Of a stretch of 64,000 nucleotides of DNA, positions 20,593 through 30,414 are shown in pieces. Below the pieces are notes generated by a model that was not told the DNA's origin, did no database searches, and was given only the letters and a program-made list of their open reading frames with translations. The DNA is taken from positions 310,001-374,000 of the forward strand of contig NZ_JAHKRS010000003.1 of NCBI RefSeq assembly GCF_018863235.1, read 5' to 3'. Position numbers and translations under genes: made by a program. This DNA is from Pseudomaricurvus albidus (lineage in GTDB: Bacteria; Pseudomonadota; Gammaproteobacteria; Pseudomonadales; Cellvibrionaceae). How positions within the stretch are numbered: position 1 is the first letter of the stretch; each line of letters starts with the position of its first letter.

Positions 20593-22530
20593 ATGAGCAA
20601 CCCGTACCTCCCCACCCGCTTTGAAATGACAGGCATTGACGCCCTGAAACAATTGGAAGCCACCCCGTGGAGCGACTACCCCCTGCCATCCAGCACCTTC
20701 GCTCTGCTACAGGATGCCGCCAAACATTTTGGCGACCAGGTAGCCTTGCGTTTCCTGGCTCAGGGTAACGTGGAGGAGGAAGCTCAAACATTCAGCTTTG
20801 AGGACCTGCGGGGAAAAGTGACCCAAACCGCCAACGCCCTTCACCATCTGGGCGTGACGCCCAATGACACCGTGTCCATGCTGTTGCCAAACCTGCCTCA
20901 AACCGTCTTCACCATTTGGGGAAGTGAAGCTGCTGGCATTGCCAACCCCATCAACCCCCTGTTGGAAACCGAACACATCGCTGCCCTGCTCAAGGAGACG
21001 GATTGCTCGGTACTGGTGACGCTGGCGCCGCTCCCGGGCAACGACCTGTGGCTCAAGGCTCAGGCATTGATTGAGGCAGTACCCAGTCTGCACACTCTGA
21101 TTACTGTGGATATGGTGCCGATTTTGCCAGCCGAAGCCCAGGCGGCGGTGCGTTCACAGCGTCCTGACTACCTGCAACCGGTTCAAAGGGGCGATGGATC
21201 AGAGGTTCATGTGCTGGACTTTGACAGCCTGATTGCTTCACAAAATAGCAGTTCACTGGACAGTGGCCGCGAAATCACCTCTGACGACATTGCCTCCTAC
21301 TTTCACACCGGAGGCACAACGGGCACCCCCAAACTGGCGCCTCACACTCACGCCAATGAGGTGGCCTGCGCCTTTCAGGTGAATACTTCCCTGCATATCG
21401 AGACAGGAAACATCACGCTCATCGGTCTGCCGATGTTCCACGTCAATGCGGTATTTAGCAGCCTGGCTGCCTGGATTGGCGGCGCCGGTATTTTGCTGGG
21501 CACCCCGCAGGGTTACCGCACGCCTCAACTGATGGAAAACTTCTGGGCACTGGTGGAAAAATATCAGGTCACTTCATTCAGCGCTGTGCCTACCATTCTC
21601 ACCGGCCTGCTGAACTTTCCAACGGAAGGACACGACCTCTCTTCATTGAAATACGCCATTTGCGGAGCCGCGCCACTGGCCACCGAGTTGGCACACCAGT
21701 TTGAACGCAAAACCGGTCTCACGCTGTTTGAAGGCTACGGGCAAACCGAAGGCACTTGTGTCAGCACCGTTACGCCACGTTTCAGCAAACATCGTATTGG
21801 CTCGGTGGGGTGTCGCCTGCCTTATATGGGTTTGCGCATTGTGGAAGTCGATGAGAAAACCGGCAAATATCTCCGCGATTGTGACGTCAACGAAACTGGC
21901 TGCGTTGCGATCAGCGGTCCCAATGTATTTTCCGGCTATAAACAACCTGAGCACAATCAGGGACAATGGGTTGAAGACGGATGGTTTAACACCGGCGATC
22001 TTGGGCGCCTGGACGAAGACGGTTTTCTCTGGCTCACCGGCCGCAGCAAAGATGTGATTATTCGCGGCGGCCATAACATCGACCCGCAGATGATCGAAGA
22101 AGCATTCTTTAAACACGAAGCCGTCGCCGACGTGGCAGCCATCGGCAAGCCCGATACCCGTGTAGGTGAACTGCCGGTTGCCTACATTCAGTTAAAACCT
22201 GGCAGCAGCGCAACAGAGGACGAACTGCTCGCGTTTGGACAGGAACACATCCATGAACGCGCAGCTGTACCCAAGGAGATCTATGTTATTGGCCATCTTC
22301 CTACGACGGCTGTAGGCAAGGTGTTTAAACCGGATCTGCGCAACGACATCGTGGCAAAACTGGTGCGTCAGGAACTCGCAAACCTGGCAATCGGCGACTT
22401 TGAATTAAATGTAGAAGTTGATAAAAAGTTTGGCCAATCGGTGACGGTAACGTTGCCAACTGATGAAAAAACTGAAAGCGTGAAACACGCCCTGGGACTT
22501 TACGCGTTTAAAACAACGGTAATTAGCTGA
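20593..22530 (+). CDS. Acyl-CoA synthetase (AMP-binding enzyme)
   Basis: 645 residues from the ATG at 20593 (GAGAGAGA upstream). ANL superfamily adenylating enzyme: P-loop FHTGGTTGTPKLAPHTH, A5-type FEGYGQTEGTC, A7-A8 DGWFNTGDLGRLDEDGFLWLTGR, and C-terminal catalytic lysine motif TTAVGKVFKPDLR. It probably activates a fatty or other carboxylic acid to its CoA thioester in the cytoplasm. About 80-100 residues longer than typical short enzymes of this class, with an extended C-terminal tail. It stands alone before a terminator; substrate unassigned. Confidence 0.88.
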   Translation: MSNPYLPTRFEMTGIDALKQLEATPWSDYPLPSSTFALLQDAAKHFGDQVALRFLAQGNVEEEAQTFSFEDLRGKVTQTANALHHLGVTPNDTVSMLLPNLPQTVFTIWGSEAAGIANPINPLLETEHIAALLKETDCSVLVTLAPLPGNDLWLKAQALIEAVPSLHTLITVDMVPILPAEAQAAVRSQRPDYLQPVQRGDGSEVHVLDFDSLIASQNSSSLDSGREITSDDIASYFHTGGTTGTPKLAPHTHANEVACAFQVNTSLHIETGNITLIGLPMFHVNAVFSSLAAWIGGAGILLGTPQGYRTPQLMENFWALVEKYQVTSFSAVPTILTGLLNFPTEGHDLSSLKYAICGAAPLATELAHQFERKTGLTLFEGYGQTEGTCVSTVTPRFSKHRIGSVGCRLPYMGLRIVEVDEKTGKYLRDCDVNETGCVAISGPNVFSGYKQPEHNQGQWVEDGWFNTGDLGRLDEDGFLWLTGRSKDVIIRGGHNIDPQMIEEAFFKHEAVADVAAIGKPDTRVGELPVAYIQLKPGSSATEDELLAFGQEHIHERAAVPKEIYVIGHLPTTAVGKVFKPDLRNDIVAKLVRQELANLAIGDFELNVEVDKKFGQSVTVTLPTDEKTESVKHALGLYAFKTTVIS

Positions 22531-22554
22531 TCACAGATGCTCTGTTTCAGCCAC

Positions 22555-22586
22555 AAAAAAAAGCCGATGGTCACATCGGCTTTTTT
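22555..22586. terminator. Bidirectional rho-independent terminator
   Basis: Stem AAGCCGATG / CATCGGCTT with GTCA loop, A-run before and T-run after, so it works for the acyl-CoA synthetase on plus and the helicase gene on minus. It lies between the two convergent stops. Confidence 0.93.
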
Positions 22587-22615
22587 GGTAAACAAAACTC
22601 TATAAAAACAATACG

Positions 22616-24241
22616 CTATCGACGCGATGAGGAATGTCGACGATCGCCACTGCGACCACCACGACGCTGACCACCGCGATTGGAACCACCACTGCGTGAA
22701 CGATCGTCATCATCCGCGGATTTTTTACGCGGCCCCATGGCCGGTGTTTCAGCCAACAGTTCTTCTGGTGGCTGCTCACAGCGCAAATCCTTGCCCACCA
22801 GCTCCTGGATCGGCATCAGACGGAACGCATCGTCTTCACAGGCAAAACTGATTGAGGTACCGGTCTTTCCTGCTCGTCCGGTACGACCAATCCGGTGGAT
22901 ATAGTCTTCCGGTTCTTCAGGCAGGGTGAAGTTCACCACGTGACTGATACCATCGATGTGAATACCCCGACCAGCAACATCGGTTGCTACCAGTACTTTC
23001 AGCTGACCGGATTTGAAACCATCCAGCGTTTTTACGCGACGGTTTTGAGCAATCTCACCGGAAAGCAATCCTGCAGAAAACCCGTGACGTTCGAGTTTCT
23101 CGTGGAGCTTGCGGCATTCGTCACGACGATTGGCAAACACGATCAGACTGTCCACATCTTCCTGCTTGAGGATGTTGTACAGCAACGTGTACTTTTCTTC
23201 TGTCGCAGCCAGGTAAACGTGCTGGGTAACCGTGTCAGTCGCAACACTTTCAGGCTCGATTTCAACACGCTTGGGTTCATCCGTCCACTGATCCGCCAGA
23301 CTGAGAACGTCATCGGTAAACGTGGCGGAGAACAACAGAGTCTGACGATGAGTTTTCTTCGGGGTTTGACGAATGATGCGTTTGACCTGAGGAATAAAAC
23401 CCATATCCAGCATGCGGTCGGCTTCGTCAATGATCAGCACTTCCACCTGATCCAAATAAACGTCCTGATTGCCACAGAAGTCCAGCAGACGACCCGGAGT
23501 CGCCACCAGAATATCCACCAGATCTTCCTGCAGATGACGCTGTTGCTTACCGTAATCCATCCCCCCCACCAGAGTGTGAACCTTCAGGTCGGTGTACTTG
23601 GTCAACGCCTTGGCGTCGTCGGCGATCTGGATCACCAGCTCGCGGGTCGGAGCAATAATCAACGCCCGGGCTTCACCTGCGTAACGCTCGCCTTCAATGG
23701 GGTTTTTCAGTAAATCATCAATGGTGGACAGCAAAAACGCGGCGGTTTTACCCGTGCCGGTTTGCGCCTTGCCCACCATGTCGTGACCATTGAGGGTCAA
23801 CGGCAGGGATTGCGCCTGAATGGGAGAACAGTACTCGAACCCGAGATCGGCAATACCGTGCATCAATTCGAGAGGCAGATCCAGATCGTGGAATCGGGTT
23901 TTGCCTTCCACCGGTGGTACCTTGAAATCATCCAGAGTCCACGGGGCCTGCTCAACCTTGGGAGATTGTTGCTGACGCTGATGATGACGCTTGCCGCCGT
24001 GCGGGTGCTGGGACTTGCCCCCCGACTTCTTGGCCGCATTCTGTCCGCGATTGGAGGACTTACCACCAGTATTAGGCTTGCTGCCGTTATTCTGCTGGCC
24101 AGAGGATTTGGCGGAGGCCTTCTGGGCATCAGATTTCTGACGATTAGAAGGCTTGGCAGCAGACTTTTCGGAGCTGTTGTTGGCACCGGAGTTACCGCCG
24201 GTGATTTTACGGAATAGGTTACCGATCAAAGTGGGTCTCAT
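22616..24241 (-). CDS. rhlB: DEAD-box RNA helicase, RhlB-like
   Basis: 541 residues. Helicase core with Q motif (about residues 118-145), motif I AQTGTGKT, Ia [57 protein letters not shown]. The first 110 residues are low-complexity (Ser, Asn, Gly, Lys, Gln, then His-rich), and the last 40 are a basic Arg/Gly/Ser tail, both probably RNA-binding. E. coli RhlB is part of the RNA degradosome; whether this one is cannot be told. Other DEAD-box members such as RhlE or SrmB are less likely given the core. Confidence 0.82.
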   Translation of the reverse strand: MRPTLIGNLFRKITGGNSGANNSSEKSAAKPSNRQKSDAQKASAKSSGQQNNGSKPNTGGKSSNRGQNAAKKSGGKSQHPHGGKRHHQRQQQSPKVEQAPWTLDDFKVPPVEGKTRFHDLDLPLELMHGIADLGFEYCSPIQAQSLPLTLNGHDMVGKAQTGTGKTAAFLLSTIDDLLKNPIEGERYAGEARALIIAPTRELVIQIADDAKALTKYTDLKVHTLVGGMDYGKQQRHLQEDLVDILVATPGRLLDFCGNQDVYLDQVEVLIIDEADRMLDMGFIPQVKRIIRQTPKKTHRQTLLFSATFTDDVLSLADQWTDEPKRVEIEPESVATDTVTQHVYLAATEEKYTLLYNILKQEDVDSLIVFANRRDECRKLHEKLERHGFSAGLLSGEIAQNRRVKTLDGFKSGQLKVLVATDVAGRGIHIDGISHVVNFTLPEEPEDYIHRIGRTGRAGKTGTSISFACEDDAFRLMPIQELVGKDLRCEQPPEELLAETPAMGPRKKSADDDDRSRSGGSNRGGQRRGGRSGDRRHSSSRR

Positions 24242-24386
24242 TCTGGCTGTTCAAAACGGCGCCAGTATAACACTCATCGGGCCTGAATGTCGCTTTGCCC
24301 CAGTACTGGCAAGGCCAGCGGAGCAATTCGGTGTATTTTGGCGCCTCAATACGGTCAGATTCCTGACATTTCAGGACTTTTCTGAC

Positions 24387-25169
24387 TTATTGGGCCGTAT
24401 AGCCCCCATCCATCACCTGCACACTGCCGGTAATATTTCGACTCGCCGGGCCACACAGGAACACCGCCATCGCACCCAGATCTTCGGTATCCGTGAAACG
24501 GCCTGTGGGCTGCGTCCCCAACAACACTTCATCCATGACCTGTTTTTCACTCAAACCTCGGGCTCTCGCGGTATCGGCAATCTGGTTTTCGACCAGCGGT
24601 GTCAGCACATAACCGGGGCAGATGGCATTGCAGGTAACTCCGCTTTTGGCCGTTTCCAGCGCAACGGTTTTGGTCAACCCAATCACCCCATGCTTGGCCG
24701 CCACGTAGGCACTTTTAAACGGCGATGCTACCTGCCCATGGATGGAAGCCACATTGATGATACGCCCCCAACCACGCGCCTTCATACCTGGCAGCACATT
24801 CTGGATTCCATGGAACACACTGCTCAGATTAATCGCGATGATGCTGTCCCAGCGCTCTGCCGGAAAACTTTCAATGGGAGCCACATGCTGAATCCCGGCG
24901 TTATTCACCAGAATATCCACGCCACCCAACAACTCTTCGGTGGTCTTTACCATCATGGCCACTTCCGAGGCCTGAGATACGTCAGCTGGTGAATGAAACA
25001 CCTTTACGTCATATTTTGACGACAAACTTTCCTGCAAGGATTCTATCTCACCGGCATCACCAAATCCGTTGAGCATCAAGTGACAGCCCTCTTGAGCAAG
25101 AGACTCGGCAATCGCCAATCCGATGCCACTGGTAGATCCTGTAACCAACGCGACTTTATTCTTCAACAT
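24387..25169 (-). CDS. 3-hydroxybutyrate dehydrogenase
   Basis: 260-residue short-chain dehydrogenase that oxidises (R)-3-hydroxybutyrate to acetoacetate with NAD. Cofactor motif TGSTSGIG (residues 10-17), the family-specific LNGFGDAGEIE (about 33-44), NNAGIQHVAPIE, the catalytic serine/tyrosine/lysine region ASIHGQVASPFKSAYVAAKHG, and the end MDGGYTAQ. These match PhbdH/HbdH proteins closely as I recall them. It is the last of four minus-strand genes with hydrolase, TonB receptor and symporter. Confidence 0.92.
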   Translation of the reverse strand: MLKNKVALVTGSTSGIGLAIAESLAQEGCHLMLNGFGDAGEIESLQESLSSKYDVKVFHSPADVSQASEVAMMVKTTEELLGGVDILVNNAGIQHVAPIESFPAERWDSIIAINLSSVFHGIQNVLPGMKARGWGRIINVASIHGQVASPFKSAYVAAKHGVIGLTKTVALETAKSGVTCNAICPGYVLTPLVENQIADTARARGLSEKQVMDEVLLGTQPTGRFTDTEDLGAMAVFLCGPASRNITGSVQVMDGGYTAQ

Positions 25170-25236
25170 AGACTTATCCTGCCTGCCGGATTGATTCTCC
25201 GGCGCTCAAACCTCTCCACCACCCACAGCAGACGTT

Positions 25237-26178
25237 TTATAACTGCGAGCTCTGTTCGTCATAAACCACTCTGCTCTGTATAAAAGCCTGCTTGATGTCT
25301 GCTCGCTGTAAAAATTGTTCAATAGCGGACACTGCTGCTGCTTCATCCAGCGCAGGCGCGTGACCAACAGCGGGCACTTCAACCGCGGTCAATTCGGGTA
25401 ACTCTGACTGCATGCGTAAAAAACAGTCCCTTGATAACAAATCGGAAAGCTCGCCTCGCAAGACCAGCAGCGGCGTCCCTTTTAACCCTCTGAACAAAGC
25501 CCATGGATCACTGGGAGCTGCAGCCTTCTGATCTTCCGTCAACGGTGCCGAGATCATAGGGTCGTAGTCCAGCACAGGCACGCCCTGGTCATTTTCCCGA
25601 AACAGACGTCGGGTCATGGCCAGCCATTGCTCATCGTTATAGGAGGGGAAACACACTTCATTCATATCACGGGTCTGTGACACCGCGTCCTGCCAGGTTT
25701 TCACCGGCTCCTTTTTGCCCAGGTAACTCATGATGCGGCCAATCCCTTCAGGATGAACTTCCGGTCCCACATCATTGATCACCAACCCTGCAATACGCTG
25801 CGGCTGCTGATTGACCATGATCATGCCCATCAAACCGCCCATGGATGTACCAACGATCACCACTTTTTCAATGCCCAGATGATCCAGCAGCTGCCACATA
25901 TCCTGCACATAAGTCAGCAGGTGGTAACGCTGATGCTGGGCATCCCATTGCGACTGCCCTCGGCCTCGCTGCTCGGTAACCAGCAAACGGTAGTCGCCGC
26001 TCAGCTCCTGCACCAAAGGTTCGAAGTCCGCGGCATTGCGGGACAAACCATGCAGGCATAAAACCGTTATCTTGTCGCAGTTTTCTGGAGAACTATCAGC
26101 CGAGGCAGAATCATAATCCCGCGCGTGCAACTGCAAACCATCTTCAACGGAATAAAAGATGTCTTTGTATGGCGTCAT
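25237..26178 (-). CDS. Alpha/beta hydrolase
   Basis: 313 residues from the ATG at 26178 (GGGA upstream); the frame opens to 26280 but the extension is not protein-like. Oxyanion motif LCLHGLSRNAADF, nucleophile elbow VGTSMGGLMG, and catalytic histidine VGHAPALDE. No signal peptide, so probably cytoplasmic. It sits between the TonB receptor and 3-hydroxybutyrate dehydrogenase genes; an ester or 3-hydroxybutyrate-oligomer hydrolase would fit that context, but this is inference. Confidence 0.82.
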   Translation of the reverse strand: MTPYKDIFYSVEDGLQLHARDYDSASADSSPENCDKITVLCLHGLSRNAADFEPLVQELSGDYRLLVTEQRGRGQSQWDAQHQRYHLLTYVQDMWQLLDHLGIEKVVIVGTSMGGLMGMIMVNQQPQRIAGLVINDVGPEVHPEGIGRIMSYLGKKEPVKTWQDAVSQTRDMNEVCFPSYNDEQWLAMTRRLFRENDQGVPVLDYDPMISAPLTEDQKAAAPSDPWALFRGLKGTPLLVLRGELSDLLSRDCFLRMQSELPELTAVEVPAVGHAPALDEAAAVSAIEQFLQRADIKQAFIQSRVVYDEQSSQL

Positions 26179-26317
26179 GATTATTCCCGAAAAAAGAGCC
26201 TCACGAAATAGTGCAGCGGGAGGCTCAAAATTATCAGACAAGGGAGAGAATATTATCTGTTGCGGTACTGACTGACACAATGCCAGTACCTCAACAGGAC
26301 TTCAGCGATACGTTCAA

Positions 26318-28606
26318 TCAGAAATTGTAACCGAAGTTCAGACTCACGGTTCGGGGGTTGCCGTAGTAACCCACCACAACCTCCTCCGCGCCGAGGTTGT
26401 CAAAATTATAGCCACCGACACGATACTCTTCGTCAGTGATGTTTTTAGCATGCAAACCCACGGTCCAATGCTCATCCGCTGAATACCAAACTGCGCTGGC
26501 ATCCCATAGAATATAACTGCCTTCGTCAATAGCAGACTCTACCTGAAAGATCTGTGTTTCGCTGCGATAGGACGCGCCGGCAGACAAAGCAATATCCCCC
26601 AAATTCCCTAAAGATTTGGCGTAGTTCAATTTTAAACTTGCTGTTTTTTCCGGAGTATTGGCAAACGCCCATTGATCAGCAATATCCTCCACGATTGTAG
26701 GCGGAGCCGACGGATTGGTCACAGCATCATAATCCGGATTCGACACGGTAGTTTCCACTGACTTATACTCTGCATCGATATAGCCCAACATAAAGCTAGT
26801 GGACAGGTTTTCGGTCAACTGTGCTATTGCTTCAAGCTCAAAACCCAGGATCTCAGACTCACCGGCATTAAGCACTGAACTGGCGTAGTTCGAACCCCCA
26901 TCGGTGCTTTCCTGAACCGTTACTTGCATGTCGGTGTAATCAGAATAGAACACCGCTGCGTTCAGGCGAATACGCCCATCGGCCAGCTCGGCTTTCATTC
27001 CCAGCTCATAGGTATCAACAATTTCGGGATCATAACCATTGACGGTGTTTGGATTGATAGACGCGTCACCACGCATATCGAATCCACCACTTTTAAATCC
27101 CTGACTGTATGAGCCATAAAACATTATGTCATCACTCAGTCGATAATCCAGACTGACCCGGGGAGAAAATTGATTCCAGTCATTGTCGTTTTGATAATCG
27201 GTGAGAACCTCAATTTCATTCAGATCCTGACCTCCTAACAGACCAGACATGCCATCCACCATCAACTGTGCCTTATAAACATCCGCACTTTTTTCATCGA
27301 TGGTGTAACGTCCACCCAACGTCAGCGCCCAAGCCTCATTAAATGCATAAGTTGCGTGTACATAAGCTGCATAACTGGTGGTATCCACTGAACCAGCTGT
27401 TACCGCATCAAAGTTACCAGGTCCATAACCCAGACCAGTAAAATAAGCATCGAAAGCACCAAGCAATACATCAAATGCACCGGACGCAGTGCCTTCGTAG
27501 TAATACAAACCACCAACTACATCTAACTTGTCACCGCTGTAACTCAGCTGAAATTCCTGAGTTGTTTGATCGTCTTCATAAACGGCAGGAACATGTGCAG
27601 AAGCAAAGGACGTATTATCGAAATCAATATTGGTAAAAGTTTCTCCTTCACGGTAAGCCGTGATGGATTTGAACACCAGGGAATCGTTGATATCCCAGGT
27701 TACAGTCAGAGATGCGCCCTCGCTGTCGACAGAGTTATTGGTCGCCATGTCTGCGTAGGAATCAAATACATCAGAAGGTATTGGCTCAGCAGGCAACAGC
27801 TTGCTGGGGGTCATCCGATGGCCACCCTTGGCATTCGAGTTGTCATTGGTCTTATCGGCATTAAACAGGAAAGCCAAATTCTCAGTAGGCAAAAATTCCA
27901 GACTGACGCGCGCAGCGGTTACATCTTTGTTGTAGTTGTCGTCGCCATTCAGCAAAAACTCACCAAAGCCATCACGCTTGAACTGGGCCACCGAAGCACC
28001 AAACAGCAGTTTGTCTTCGATCAATGGCATCTGGCCGGCAATTTTGATGTCGCGCTGATTGTAAGAACCCAATGCACCACTGATGCTCAATTCAGGCTCA
28101 CCGGTCAGACGCTTGGTGACGTACTTCACGGCACCACCGATGGTGTTTTTGCCGTACAGCGTGCCCTGCGGGCCACGCAGCACTTCAATTCGCTCTACAT
28201 CGTAGACATCCAGCACGCCACCCTGCGGACGAGCCAGATAGACATCGTCGACATACAAACCAACGCCAGGCTCAAAGCCCCACAGGGGATCTGCCTGGCC
28301 AATACCACGCACATAGGCGGTCAGGGTTGTGTTGGTACCGCGACTGACCTGCATGGTGACGTTGGGTGCCGACTTCTGAATTTCAGTCACATCCTGCACG
28401 CCGGCATTGTTCAAGTCATCTGCGGAAAAAGCAGTCACCGCCACGGGAACTTCCTGCATGTTCTGTTCACGTTTTTGCGCGGTAACAATCACTTCTTCGA
28501 GGGCAATTTTTTTATCGGACGCCAAAACTGCGTTGGAACCGGACAGGGCAACAGCTACAGCGATGACTCCGGCGAGGGGTTTTTTGCTAAGGGAAATTGT
28601 CTTCAT
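26318..28606 (-). CDS. TonB-dependent outer-membrane receptor
   Basis: 762 residues with a signal peptide (cleavage near VLASD), a TonB box (LEEVIVTAQKREQ), a plug domain with VDDVYLARPQGG and IEVLRGPQGTLYGKNTIGGAV, and a long beta-barrel ending SLNFGYNF with a terminal aromatic. Imports a bulky or scarce substrate using TonB energy. This non-siderophore-type class is abundant in Cellvibrionales-like marine bacteria. I see no Fur box upstream. Its neighbours suggest control by TetR and a role in uptake of a hydroxybutyrate-related compound. Confidence 0.93.
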   Translation of the reverse strand: MKTISLSKKPLAGVIAVAVALSGSNAVLASDKKIALEEVIVTAQKREQNMQEVPVAVTAFSADDLNNAGVQDVTEIQKSAPNVTMQVSRGTNTTLTAYVRGIGQADPLWGFEPGVGLYVDDVYLARPQGGVLDVYDVERIEVLRGPQGTLYGKNTIGGAVKYVTKRLTGEPELSISGALGSYNQRDIKIAGQMPLIEDKLLFGASVAQFKRDGFGEFLLNGDDNYNKDVTAARVSLEFLPTENLAFLFNADKTNDNSNAKGGHRMTPSKLLPAEPIPSDVFDSYADMATNNSVDSEGASLTVTWDINDSLVFKSITAYREGETFTNIDFDNTSFASAHVPAVYEDDQTTQEFQLSYSGDKLDVVGGLYYYEGTASGAFDVLLGAFDAYFTGLGYGPGNFDAVTAGSVDTTSYAAYVHATYAFNEAWALTLGGRYTIDEKSADVYKAQLMVDGMSGLLGGQDLNEIEVLTDYQNDNDWNQFSPRVSLDYRLSDDIMFYGSYSQGFKSGGFDMRGDASINPNTVNGYDPEIVDTYELGMKAELADGRIRLNAAVFYSDYTDMQVTVQESTDGGSNYASSVLNAGESEILGFELEAIAQLTENLSTSFMLGYIDAEYKSVETTVSNPDYDAVTNPSAPPTIVEDIADQWAFANTPEKTASLKLNYAKSLGNLGDIALSAGASYRSETQIFQVESAIDEGSYILWDASAVWYSADEHWTVGLHAKNITDEEYRVGGYNFDNLGAEEVVVGYYGNPRTVSLNFGYNF

Positions 28607-28726
28607 GGCTCTGAACCTGCTTGTTTGATTTTTATTATTGGCATCGGTAGCAGCAATAAGAGTGGCACTGACTGCACCACATTCTCACCACCACACCTCT
28701 GACCTGAAACTTCACGCTCTTACCAA

Positions 28727-28749
28727 TTGCCATCACACGAGAATGGCAA
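28727..28749 (-). promoter_or_regulatory. Inverted repeat upstream of TonB receptor
   Basis: TTGCCAT (28727-28733) and ATGGCAA (28743-28749) with 9 bases between, in the 180-base gap between symporter stop and receptor start. No U-run follows on either strand, so an operator or mRNA stem is likelier than a terminator. Confidence 0.35.
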
Positions 28750-28786
28750 AGGTGAGCTAACTTCGGACAGCGTTAACTCTTGCAAC

Positions 28787-30304
28787 CTATTTAAATTCAA
28801 CACCCGATGAATTGTCAACGGGATTTTCAACAGATGTTGAATATAATTCAGAATCGATAGAAGGATTTTTATTTTTAAACGAAATAACGAGCATCAAAAT
28901 GGCGGCTGTCAGCGCTGAAAGTACGATGGCATAGGTGGCCGAAACAGCCGGATTCGCCACCCCCAGCGCAAAGGTACACAGCAGATGCACCACCAAGCCC
29001 ACTGCAGCCGATGCCCAGGCCACCACAACCGGTGGCGGCTGGCGCAACAGAGTCCCCAGCACAATCGGCACCATAGACGCTGCCGCCAGACCGTAGACGC
29101 CCTTCTGTGCGAATAATCCCACCAACGCCGGAGGATTTAACGCCACCACATACGCGAGCAGCCCGACAGCCACCAGCACCACTCTGGAGAGCAGCAGGCC
29201 ACGCCCATGTTCAAACTGCCCCTTGCCACTGAACGGCTGGTACAGATCTTTAACGACCATCGCCGATACCGACACCAAAATACCATCCAGGGTGCTCATG
29301 CCTGCCGCGAGCAAAGTGATGGAAATAAAGACCAGCGCGTAGGGCCCCCAACTGACATTGGAAAATTCCGAGGTGATGTAGCTCACCACCACACCATCCT
29401 GCTGAGGTACATCCATTCCCTTGAGACGGGCGTAAAACCCCACCGACAGCATCAACATAAAACAGGTGCCGGACAAAAAGGTGGACCAAAGAAAGCGTTT
29501 TACATCGCCATCGTTTTTCAGGTACAGCATTTTGGTCAGGATATGCGGTTGCATCATCAACGCAAAAGTGACCACAAATCCGCTGAAAAATACCGAAAAG
29601 AAACTGTAATAGAGACTGCTGTCCGGATTGAAAATGCTCACGTAGTTCTCACCGACAGAGCGCAAACTCCCCAGCACATCCCCCTGAAAATAGTGAAAAC
29701 CCTGCACAAAAATGAACAGTGCCACACCGATCATCATCACACCCTGAAAGGTGTTGGTGTAGGCATGAGCATAACTGCCGCCCATCAACACATAGGAGAA
29801 CACAAACAGCAAGATCAGAGTCAGCGACCATGTTTGTGATATCGGGAACAGCTGGCTCAACAACAGACTGCAACCCACCAGAATCAGCACCACAAAGGCC
29901 ACGGACAACAAGTTGATCAGCGCAAAGAAGGTGCTGAGTGAACGGCTTTGATAGCGCTGATAGATCCAGTCGGGAATGGTGATTGCCCCGCTATCGTCCC
30001 CCAACTGACGAAAACGTCGGGTTAGCAGCAGAAAAGCACACATGATGCCGGCACTGCCCGCCACGGCGTAATGCACAAACGCGGACATACCATGCACATA
30101 GACAAATCCGGGATTGATAACGAAAGTCGCGGTAGAAGAGACTGATGCCGCCATGGTGATACCAATGACCCAGGGACTCATGTCTTTGTTACCGATGGAA
30201 AAGCCTTTGATATCCCGGGTCTTGCGCATTCCCACCCAGGACAGCCACAGGGTCAGCAGCACATAAAAGCCCACTACCACGATCTTGAACAGTTCGGCAG
30301 ACAT
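28787..30304 (-). CDS. Sodium:solute symporter family transporter
   Basis: 505 residues, about 13 membrane segments. SSS-family features: MRKTRDIKGFSIGNKDMSPW near the N-terminus, ITMAASVSSTATF, GGSYAHAYTNTFQGVMM, and LLAAGMSTLDGILVSVSAMV (the sodium-binding region). The hydrophilic C-terminal tail is about 35 residues. Probably imports a monocarboxylate such as 3-hydroxybutyrate, judged from the dehydrogenase downstream. It is first of the four minus-strand genes, 110 bases from the divergent TetR start. Confidence 0.9.
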   Translation of the reverse strand: MSAELFKIVVVGFYVLLTLWLSWVGMRKTRDIKGFSIGNKDMSPWVIGITMAASVSSTATFVINPGFVYVHGMSAFVHYAVAGSAGIMCAFLLLTRRFRQLGDDSGAITIPDWIYQRYQSRSLSTFFALINLLSVAFVVLILVGCSLLLSQLFPISQTWSLTLILLFVFSYVLMGGSYAHAYTNTFQGVMMIGVALFIFVQGFHYFQGDVLGSLRSVGENYVSIFNPDSSLYYSFFSVFFSGFVVTFALMMQPHILTKMLYLKNDGDVKRFLWSTFLSGTCFMLMLSVGFYARLKGMDVPQQDGVVVSYITSEFSNVSWGPYALVFISITLLAAGMSTLDGILVSVSAMVVKDLYQPFSGKGQFEHGRGLLLSRVVLVAVGLLAYVVALNPPALVGLFAQKGVYGLAAASMVPIVLGTLLRQPPPVVVAWASAAVGLVVHLLCTFALGVANPAVSATYAIVLSALTAAILMLVISFKNKNPSIDSELYSTSVENPVDNSSGVEFK

Positions 30305-30333
30305 AAATCACTCTCTTGTATTATTCTCGTTAG

Positions 30334-30345
30334 AATGAGCTCATT
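30334..30345. promoter_or_regulatory. 12-bp perfect palindrome, candidate TetR operator
   Basis: AATGAGCTCATT lies between the divergent symporter and tetR starts, 30 bases before the symporter ATG and 70 before the regulator ATG. Position and symmetry suit a TetR-family site. It matches no binding motif I can name. Confidence 0.5.
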
Positions 30346-30414
30346 TAAATTCATCGCTTGTTGAATTGTCAAGCCTTGCGTAGAATCGATGTCTCAATCC
30401 ACCGGAAAACTCCC

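Noticed and set aside
27566-28702. 378-codon open frame on the plus strand
   Set aside because: Shadow of the TonB receptor gene; no ribosome-binding site or domain.
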